Assembly (NCBI RefSeq): GCF_000290615.1
Contig: NZ_ALAS01000205.1
Coordinates: forward strand, 62,001-126,000
Direction: 5' to 3'
Length of the DNA stretch: 64,000 nt
Source of the DNA: Heyndrickxia coagulans DSM 1 = ATCC 7050
GTDB taxonomy: Bacteria > Bacillota > Bacilli > Bacillales > Bacillaceae_C
Positions 58,331 to 64,000 of this stretch are shown piece after piece. The notes under the pieces are model-generated. The model did no database searches, was not told the DNA's origin, and worked only from the letters and a program-made list of their open reading frames with translations. The stretch's first letter is position 1. Each line of letters begins with the position of its first letter. Both the position numbers and the translations under genes were made by a program.

Positions 58331-59006
58331 CGTTCTGTTTCTCCTTCTCCCTTTGTTCCAATTCTTTCATCGCCTGCGCCCGCTCCTCCCTGATCGCGCT
58401 GATTTGCGATTTCAGCAAATGCCCGAACGGGGTTGCTTCTGTTTTTGCCCCGGTTTCCCTGTTTTTCACAGCTTTTATGAGCCTTGTCGCAATATCGCGC
58501 GGTTCCAGTTGCTGCTCGAGCTTTTTATTGTACTGGTCAACGAACTGCCTGACCTCTTCCTCGTCATCAATTTCTTTGACAAGCTGCACATCGTCCCCGA
58601 CACCTAAAATAAGAATCCTGTCCCCCGCTTTTACAATTTGCAGCGACTTGTTCCCGCCCAAAGGCGTGCCGCCGAAATTCTGTATCATTTTACTGCTTTG
58701 ATAGGCACGGCTTCTTTTGTTGACAAATTTTAAAACAAAGTATAGTAGACAAATCACGAAAATAAGTGCGAGGATCATCCGCACAATATCCCCGAAGGTT
58801 ACCGCCGGATTTGCCGTTTCCGATTGTTTAGCCCCACTTTCGGATTTTCCGTCCGATTGTTTTTGGCACTGTTTCGGATGGTCGATGCATTCTTTCACAT
58901 TCCCGTTAAAAGAAGCCGCAAGGGCATTGCCGGGTGCCGGAAACCCGTACAACAGGTAAAGCAGAATTCCAAGCAGCACCAGCCCCTTCGTCACTTGGCT
59001 TTGCAA
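58323..59006 (-). CDS. fliZ: Flagellar biosynthesis protein FliZ (FliO-like)
   Basis: A 227-aa protein (B. subtilis FliZ 219). It has an N-terminal signal-like hydrophobic stretch (about 8-24), a short extracytoplasmic part, one helix (about 74-93) and a cytoplasmic FliO domain (ILILGVGDDVQLVKEIDDEEEV). The C-terminus is highly charged. It helps FliP ring assembly. The start is TTG at 59006 after AAGGTGA. Confidence 0.9.
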   Translation of the reverse strand: MQSQVTKGLVLLGILLYLLYGFPAPGNALAASFNGNVKECIDHPKQCQKQSDGKSESGAKQSETANPAVTFGDIVRMILALIFVICLLYFVLKFVNKRSRAYQSSKMIQNFGGTPLGGNKSLQIVKAGDRILILGVGDDVQLVKEIDDEEEVRQFVDQYNKKLEQQLEPRDIATRLIKAVKNRETGAKTEATPFGHLLKSQISAIREERAQAMKELEQREKEKQNDE

Positions 59007-59030
59007 ATCACTGTCACCTTCCTGGCATCG

Positions 59031-59393
59031 TCAGCCGAGCGTTTTTTGGATGGCCTCGATCACACGGTCAGCCTGGAACGGTTTGACGATAAAATCTTTT
59101 GCGCCGGCCTGGATGGCATCAATAACCATCGCCTGCTGGCCCATTGCCGAGCACATGATGACTTTTGCATCCGGGTCGATTTTTTTAATCTCCTTCAGTG
59201 CGCAGATCCCGTCCACTTCCGGCATTGTAATATCCATTGTCACAAGATCCGGCCGGTGTTCCTTATACTTTTCAATTGCTTGTGCGCCGTCTGCCGCTTC
59301 AGCGACAACGTCATATCCGTTTTTTGTCAGAATGTCTTTAATCATCATGCGCATAAACGCAGCGTCATCTACAATCAATATTTTCTTTGCCAT
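59031..59393 (-). CDS. cheY: Chemotaxis response regulator CheY
   Basis: A 120-aa single receiver domain. The acidic pocket is D9 and D10, the phosphorylated Asp is D54 in VTMDITMP, and the conserved Lys is K104 in FIVKPF. Phosphorylated CheY binds FliM and FliY; in B. subtilis it promotes counter-clockwise rotation. The ATG follows GGGGGAAG. Confidence 0.97.
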   Translation of the reverse strand: MAKKILIVDDAAFMRMMIKDILTKNGYDVVAEAADGAQAIEKYKEHRPDLVTMDITMPEVDGICALKEIKKIDPDAKVIMCSAMGQQAMVIDAIQAGAKDFIVKPFQADRVIEAIQKTLG

Positions 59394-59408
59394 TTGAATC
59401 TTCCCCCA

Positions 59409-60527
59409 TTATCTCAGTTTTTTCAGCCGGTCTTTCTGGCTCACAATATCTGTCACACGCACACCGAAGTTCTCATCAATCACAACCACTTCCCCGATGG
59501 CGATTAACTGATGGTTGATGAGAATATCCACGGGTTCTCCGGCAAGCTTGTCCAGTTCTACAATGGAGCCTGCGCCCATTTCAAGAATTTCCCTTACTGT
59601 TTTCGATGTCCTGCCCAATTCAACGGTCACTTCAAGCGGAATGTCAAGGAGCATGTCCAGATTTTTCGTTTCCACGCGCGGCGCTGTTTCTTCAAAACTC
59701 GTAAAAACAGCCGGCTGCACATTTTGGTGCGTCTCCTGTTTTTCAGCATTTTGAGCAGGCTCAGCCGGTTTTTCCGCAGCATGGCCTCGTACATTTTGAT
59801 CCGGCTGCTTTTCCCCCTCTTTTTTCCAGGCTTCCGCGGGTTGTTCCGGATGGATGAGATCACTGACCAGTTTTTTTGCAAACGAAAGCGGCAACAGCTG
59901 CATGATCTGCGAATCGATTAATGACCCGATCATAATCCGGAACGAGACTTTTACAAGCAAATCCTGATCCGGGAGCTTATCCGTGCCTTCTCCTTCCAAA
60001 ATATTTAAAAGTGAAACGGCCGGCGGAGAAATATCGATTCTTTTATTAAAAATCGTAGACATCGAGGTGGCGGCAGACCCCATCATCTGATTCATCGCTT
60101 CCTGTACCGCGCTCAAATGGATCTCATCCAGTTCGCTGCTCGGATTTTCGCCGGTTCCACCCAGCATCAAGTCGGCAATAATAGCGGCATCAGATTGTTT
60201 GATGACGAGCACATTCACGCCGGAAAAGCCCTCCGTGTATTTCACCTGAATGGCCACGTAGGGATGTGGAAATTCATCCGCCAGTTTGTCGTGCCGGACA
60301 ATGCTGACCTCAGGCGTTGTAATTTCAACTTTTTGTGAAAGCAGGGTGGACAATGCCGTCGCAGAGCTCCCGAACGAAATATTTCCAATTTCCCCAAGCG
60401 CATCCCTTTCCATGGAATCGAGATAATCTTCCACATGGAGGGCATCTTTGGCGCTTGCGTCTTCCAGATTTGCAGTGCCGTTAAGAAGGGCATCAATTTC
60501 TTCTTGCGACAGCATATCATCGCTCAT
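59409..60527 (-). CDS. fliY: Flagellar switch protein FliY
   Basis: A 372-aa protein (B. subtilis 378). A FliM-like N-terminal CheY-binding peptide (LSQEEIDALLNG) precedes a CheC-type phosphatase domain with both half-sites (LGEIGNISFGSSATAL and VQEAMNQMMGSAATSM), a Pro/Gln/Lys-rich linker (about 215-275) and a C-terminal FliN domain (MLLDIPLEVTVELGRT). It joins C-ring function with CheY-P removal. It overlaps fliM by 11 nt. Confidence 0.95.
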   Translation of the reverse strand: MSDDMLSQEEIDALLNGTANLEDASAKDALHVEDYLDSMERDALGEIGNISFGSSATALSTLLSQKVEITTPEVSIVRHDKLADEFPHPYVAIQVKYTEGFSGVNVLVIKQSDAAIIADLMLGGTGENPSSELDEIHLSAVQEAMNQMMGSAATSMSTIFNKRIDISPPAVSLLNILEGEGTDKLPDQDLLVKVSFRIMIGSLIDSQIMQLLPLSFAKKLVSDLIHPEQPAEAWKKEGEKQPDQNVRGHAAEKPAEPAQNAEKQETHQNVQPAVFTSFEETAPRVETKNLDMLLDIPLEVTVELGRTSKTVREILEMGAGSIVELDKLAGEPVDILINHQLIAIGEVVVIDENFGVRVTDIVSQKDRLKKLR

Positions 60528-61518
60528 ACTTTTCTTCTTCCCCTTCCTCTATGATATCCAGGATTTGGACAGCCATTTTAGTGCCTTGCTTGCCTGGCTG
60601 CCCGATGAATTTCGGAATTTTATCCACCTTGACAACCAACGGCTCTTCAATGGTTTGGTTCAGCCGTATACAGTCGCCAATTTCTAAATTCAGAAAGTCT
60701 TCAATTTTTATCGTTGCCGTCCCCAGTTCGGCGGTGAGCGGCACTTTTGCCTCCTTGATGCCTTCTTCGAGCAGGCGGATATTGTCCGGATCCGGTTCCT
60801 TTCCGGCGTGCTGCATCCAATAATGCCCGGACAATTTCGGCATCATCGGGTCAAGCACCACTTGCGGCAGGCATAAATTGATCATGCCGTTTGTATCGCC
60901 GATGGTCGTGTTGAGAGAAATAACGACCACGGTTTCATTCGGAGAAATCATCTGCAGAAACTGCGGATTGACTTCCAGTTCAGTCAGAAAGGGATTGATT
61001 TCGATGATCTCACTCCACGCTTCCTTTAACTGGTCGATGGTCTGGTCAAAAATTCTCGTCATGATTTTCTTTTCAATCTCAGTGAGTTTGTCAATTTTAT
61101 TGATGCTTTCCCCGTACCCTCCCAGCACTCGATCCATCATCGTGTAGGCAATGTTCGGGTTAATTTCCATAATAATATTCCCGTCAAGCGGGGGAACTTC
61201 ATAAGCCGTCAGAAGGGTCATTTTCGGTATCGAACGGATAAATTCCTCATACGGAATCTGGTCAGCCGATGCAACCGAAATCTGCACGTAAGTCCGGAGC
61301 TGGGCAGATAAAAAGGTTGTGAGAATCCTTGAGAAGTTTTCATGAATTCTTGTCAGGCTTCTGATCTGGTCTTTTGAAAACCGGAGCGCCCGCTTGAAAT
61401 CATATACTTTGACTTTCCGGGTTTCCTCTTTTTTTATTTCCTCCGCATTCATTTCCCCCGTTGACAGGGCGGATAGCAGCGCATCAATTTCAGACTGCGA
61501 TAAAATATCTTCCGGCAA
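60517..61518 (-). CDS. fliM: Flagellar motor switch protein FliM
   Basis: A 333-aa protein (B. subtilis 332). The CheY-binding peptide DILSQSEIDALLSAL lies at the N-terminus, the middle CheC-like domain follows, and a C-terminal SpoA domain ends the protein. The start is TTG at 61518 after AAAGGGGGTGGA; an in-frame start at 61593 would add unrelated residues. It forms the C-ring wall. A 105-bp gap to fliL is the longest in this part of the operon. Confidence 0.93.
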   Translation of the reverse strand: MPEDILSQSEIDALLSALSTGEMNAEEIKKEETRKVKVYDFKRALRFSKDQIRSLTRIHENFSRILTTFLSAQLRTYVQISVASADQIPYEEFIRSIPKMTLLTAYEVPPLDGNIIMEINPNIAYTMMDRVLGGYGESINKIDKLTEIEKKIMTRIFDQTIDQLKEAWSEIIEINPFLTELEVNPQFLQMISPNETVVVISLNTTIGDTNGMINLCLPQVVLDPMMPKLSGHYWMQHAGKEPDPDNIRLLEEGIKEAKVPLTAELGTATIKIEDFLNLEIGDCIRLNQTIEEPLVVKVDKIPKFIGQPGKQGTKMAVQILDIIEEGEEEKYER

Positions 61519-61623
61519 CTTTATCCACCCCCTTTGTATACATACAGGCACAGGGGCCGGACTGCCTGCTGCGGCACTGCCTTTTTGCTGCAATCTGCCC
61601 TTGATCCGGCAGGCGGCATACTT

Positions 61624-62046
61624 TTATTGGATAACAAAGGAAGTAATATATACATTTACAACTTCGCCGTCCTGCATCATTTTATTTAACCGGTTTTTTA
61701 TGTCTGTTTTAAACTTTTGCTTCCCCTGCTCAGATTGCAAATCCCGCATGTTCATATTTGACAGCTCGTCAATCATGATGTCTTTGATTTGGAAATCTCT
61801 TTTTGTCAGTTCTTCTTTTGCTTTCTTATCGTTTCCTTCAATTTTGATGGCAATCTGGACAATGTGGTTGTCTTTCAGATTGGTTGTCATCGTGTCAATG
61901 TCAACGGAAGAGTCGACAACTTCATCTATATTTGGCCCTGTTGCGTTTGTTGCTTCGTTCGACTTATAAATGACGCCAATGGTGATGATGCCGGCCAGTA
62001 AAATGACGGAAATCATCACAAGCATGATCCGCACCATTTTATTCAT
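61624..62046 (-). CDS. fliL: Flagellar basal body protein FliL
   Basis: A 140-aa protein with one N-terminal helix (about 6-27) and an extracytoplasmic FliL domain. It associates with stators at the basal body. It overlaps swrD by 4 nt (ATGA). Confidence 0.92.
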   Translation of the reverse strand: MNKMVRIMLVMISVILLAGIITIGVIYKSNEATNATGPNIDEVVDSSVDIDTMTTNLKDNHIVQIAIKIEGNDKKAKEELTKRDFQIKDIMIDELSNMNMRDLQSEQGKQKFKTDIKNRLNKMMQDGEVVNVYITSFVIQ

Positions 62047-62258
62047 TCCGGCCCCTCCTCCCCGGCATTTCTTCCAAGCAAAGAAACAGCCCGGAAAAAG
62101 GCGGTCACTTTTTGCTCGATTTCTTTGCTCGACTCCCTGACAATATAGGCGTGGCCGTTTGTCAGGATGATTCTTGTATCCGGCATGCTTTCCACCGTTT
62201 CAATATGAATGGCGTTAATCCAGAATGCCCTGCCGTTTAATTTTGTCACTTCAATCAC
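62043..62258 (-). CDS. swrD: Swarming motility protein SwrD (FlbD family)
   Basis: A 71-aa FlbD-like protein (B. subtilis SwrD/YlzI is 71). It begins MIEVTKLNGRAFWINAIHIETVE. In B. subtilis SwrD raises flagellar power and allows swarming. The start is GTG at 62258 with no ordinary ribosome site nearby; a G-rich stretch lies about 25 nt upstream. It overlaps fliL. Confidence 0.88.
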   Translation of the reverse strand: MIEVTKLNGRAFWINAIHIETVESMPDTRIILTNGHAYIVRESSKEIEQKVTAFFRAVSLLGRNAGEEGPE

Positions 62259-62297
62259 ATTGTGCGGGCCGGGCGAAAAGCCCTGGCCCCCTTCCCC

Positions 62298-63077
62298 CTA
62301 TCGTTTCAGATTGACAAGTTCCTGCAGAATTTCATCGGATGTCGTGATAATTCTTGTATTCGCCTGAAACCCGCGTTCTGCTACGATCATATTCGTCAAC
62401 TCTTCCGACAGGTCGACATTGGACATTTCAAGATAGCCGGATTTGATCGTGCCTGCACCCTTCTGTCCCGGCTGGCTTACACCCGGCTGGCTTACTGTCA
62501 CCTGGCCCGCATTGGAATTCGCAGTGGTGTATAAATTGCCGCCGGCTTTTGTCAACCCGGCAGGATTCTGGAAAGTGGCAATGCTGATTATTCCGATTGT
62601 ATTGCCATCCTGATCGGAAATGGTTCCATCCGTTGCGACCGAAAAGCTTTTTACATTTGCTTTAAGGGTGATTGCTTGTCCATTTGTGCCCAGCACAGCA
62701 AAACCTTCTGAATTAACGAGCCTTCTGTTATTATCAAAGTAAAAATTGCCGGCACGCGTATAATACGTGTCATTTCCATCCCGTACCCTGAAGTATCCGT
62801 CCCCTGTAATCGCAAAGTCAAGGGGACGCCCCGTTGATTCCGGGCTTCCTGAAGTATCAACGGTATCAATTGAACCGATTTGGGACCCAAGGCCAACCTG
62901 CTGGGCGCTTGTGCCGGGCGTAGCGCTGACCAGCGTCTGGCTGATTGCATCTTTAAATGTCACACGCCCTTTTTTGTACCCGTAAGTATTCACATTTGCG
63001 ATGTTGTTTCCGATGGTATCAAGTTCTGTTTGAAAGTTTTTCATGCCGCTTACACCTGAATATAATGAACGTAACAT
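62298..63077 (-). CDS. flgE: Flagellar hook protein FlgE
   Basis: A 259-aa rod/hook-family protein (B. subtilis hook protein FlgE, once named FlgG, is 264). It has the N-terminal signature LDTIGNNIANVNTYGYKK and the C-terminal coiled-coil domain (NVDLSEELTNMIVAERGFQANTRIITTSDEIL). It polymerises to form the hook. Similarity to distal rod FlgG makes the name depend on operon position after flgD. Confidence 0.9.
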   Translation of the reverse strand: MLRSLYSGVSGMKNFQTELDTIGNNIANVNTYGYKKGRVTFKDAISQTLVSATPGTSAQQVGLGSQIGSIDTVDTSGSPESTGRPLDFAITGDGYFRVRDGNDTYYTRAGNFYFDNNRRLVNSEGFAVLGTNGQAITLKANVKSFSVATDGTISDQDGNTIGIISIATFQNPAGLTKAGGNLYTTANSNAGQVTVSQPGVSQPGQKGAGTIKSGYLEMSNVDLSEELTNMIVAERGFQANTRIITTSDEILQELVNLKR

Positions 63078-63104
63078 TGCATTAACCCCTCTCCATTTTT
63101 GTTT

Positions 63105-63560
63105 TCAGCTGCGTCTGTCATTCGGCAGCTGCGGCCTTCCTTCCGGTCCGGCCGGTGATTCTAAAATGATGGCGCCGTTAATATTGCTGAAAATTTGGGA
63201 ACCGGCTTCACTCCGGTCCATTGCAGTAATCACTGTTGCATTTTTTGCGCTGACGATCAGCGCGGCATCATCTGCCAGGACCAGTGTCTCATCCAGCCCT
63301 TTTTTCTTTGCCTCCGCCACCTTTGCGCTGATCTGTTTCCAGGTGGAATCGTCCAGTTCAATCCCCCGTTCCTGCATCCTTTCGCCGGCATGTTTGCTGA
63401 TTTTTAATGCGGCTGGTTCAGACTGCCCGGACAATGCCTGCTGCAAATAATCCGAAAAATGGCCGGTTTGGTTTTTTCCTTCGCCGGATTCTCGCGTTCC
63501 ATTAAGAGAACGCACAGGCGCGGTTCGCTGCAATGGAATGGACGGATAGGATTGATCCAT
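63105..63560 (-). CDS. Uncharacterised flagellar-operon protein between flgD and flgE
   Basis: A 151-aa soluble-looking protein with no signal peptide. Its core (LKISKHAGERMQERGIELDD and LVLADDAALIVSAKNATVITAMDR) fits the family annotated as flagellar operon protein (TIGR02530), found between flgD and flgE in various Firmicutes. The ATG follows TAGGAAGTG and starts 11 nt after flgD. Its role is unknown; hook assembly is the natural guess from position. Confidence 0.82.
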   Translation of the reverse strand: MDQSYPSIPLQRTAPVRSLNGTRESGEGKNQTGHFSDYLQQALSGQSEPAALKISKHAGERMQERGIELDDSTWKQISAKVAEAKKKGLDETLVLADDAALIVSAKNATVITAMDRSEAGSQIFSNINGAIILESPAGPEGRPQLPNDRRS

Positions 63561-63571
63561 TCAATCACTTC

Positions 63572-64000
63572 CTAGTTTGCAATTTTCGTAAGCTGCCCGC
63601 TTGCGGCTTTTTTCCCGTTGTCAAGTGTAAAAACCAGGCTGCCGTTTTGGATGGCAACGGTACTGACCGAAGCTGTTTCTTCTTCTCCTGCATCATTTGT
63701 ATAGGTCACTTTTTTCCCAATTAAATAGCTTGCCTGAATCAGTGCTGCTTCATTTGAAGTGCTGCTGTCTATCCCTGTCATATCGGAAAAACTGATTTTC
63801 GTCCCGTCATCCAGGGTGAAGGTGGCCGCATTGTCATCACCGAATGAAATGCCGGTAATCGTCCCGGTTCCCGACTTAATGGATGCCGTCCCGTCATCAG
63901 CTGTTTCGGTTTTTTTCCAGGAAACCGTTCTCCCGATATATTGTGTATACGCAATTTGCTGCGATTGCTGCGAAAGTTTGATCAGGTTGTCGATATCGTC
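63572..64000 (-). CDS. flgD: Flagellar hook capping protein FlgD (C-terminal part; 5' end outside the window)
   Basis: The frame is open to the right edge; 142 C-terminal residues are visible. The N-proximal part reads LIKLSQQSQQIAYTQYIGRTVSW, the helix and strand that follow the FlgD hook-capping region, then beta-rich sequence with a repeated SYLIGKKVTY segment. FlgD caps the growing hook. The true start lies beyond 64000. Confidence 0.85.
   Translation of the reverse strand, partial: DDIDNLIKLSQQSQQIAYTQYIGRTVSWKKTETADDGTASIKSGTGTITGISFGDDNAATFTLDDGTKISFSDMTGIDSSTSNEAALIQASYLIGKKVTYTNDAGEEETASVSTVAIQNGSLVFTLDNGKKAASGQLTKIAN

Overview
This window is a 64 kb block of low-to-moderate-GC Bacillota chromosome in which every supported gene (62, two cut by the window edges) lies on the minus strand. 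Read from right to left, gene content and order match the Bacillus subtilis stretch from flgD to ymfH. The PolC-type polymerase, dipicolinate synthase genes, SpoIIIE-type translocase, and B. subtilis-type chemotaxis set (CheC, CheD, FliY) place it in an endospore-forming, motile Bacillaceae. The mid-range GC and sequence character would fit a Heyndrickxia/Weizmannia (Bacillus) coagulans-like species, but that is inference.

Layout from the right edge. Positions 64000-45658 hold the distal part of the fla/che operon: flgD (partial), an uncharacterised flagellar-operon protein, flgE, swrD, fliL, fliM, fliY, cheY, fliZ, fliP, fliQ, fliR, flhB, flhA, flhF, flhG, cheB, cheA, cheW, cheC, cheD, sigD, swrB. 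These genes are tightly packed, often with 4-11 nt overlaps. They encode the C-ring, export gate, placement proteins, chemotaxis core and the sigma factor for late motility genes. Positions 45657-35820 hold translation and envelope genes: rpsB, tsf, pyrH, frr, uppS, cdsA, dxr, rseP, proS, with intrinsic terminators between several of them. Positions 35627-23203 hold polC, then the rimP-nusA-ylxR-ylxQ-infB-ylxP-rbfA operon, truB, ribF and rpsO. Positions 22971-18175 hold pnp, ylxY, mlpA and ymxH.

Positions 18055-12927 hold dpaA-dpaB (spore dipicolinate, with a sigma-K-like promoter) and asd, dapG and dapA of the aspartate/DAP pathway. Together these form the route from aspartyl phosphate through dihydrodipicolinate to spore dipicolinate and lysine. 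Positions 12436-7129 hold rnjB, tepA, a YlzJ-like gene and the SpoIIIE/FtsK translocase. Positions 6932-2168 hold a nupNOPQ-type nucleoside ABC importer. Positions 1983-1 hold the M16 peptidase pair ymfF/ymfH.

No mobile element, prophage, CRISPR array, tRNA or rRNA is seen. This is mostly conserved core genome and I do not see a clear new multi-gene system. The best departures from the B. subtilis picture are a CheB that lacks its receiver domain, a 36-bp in-frame minisatellite in infB, an extra uncharacterised gene between flgD and flgE, and several structured leaders (rimP, rnjB, dapG, rpsO). Many genes start with TTG or GTG; starts were chosen from Shine-Dalgarno spacing and homolog length.
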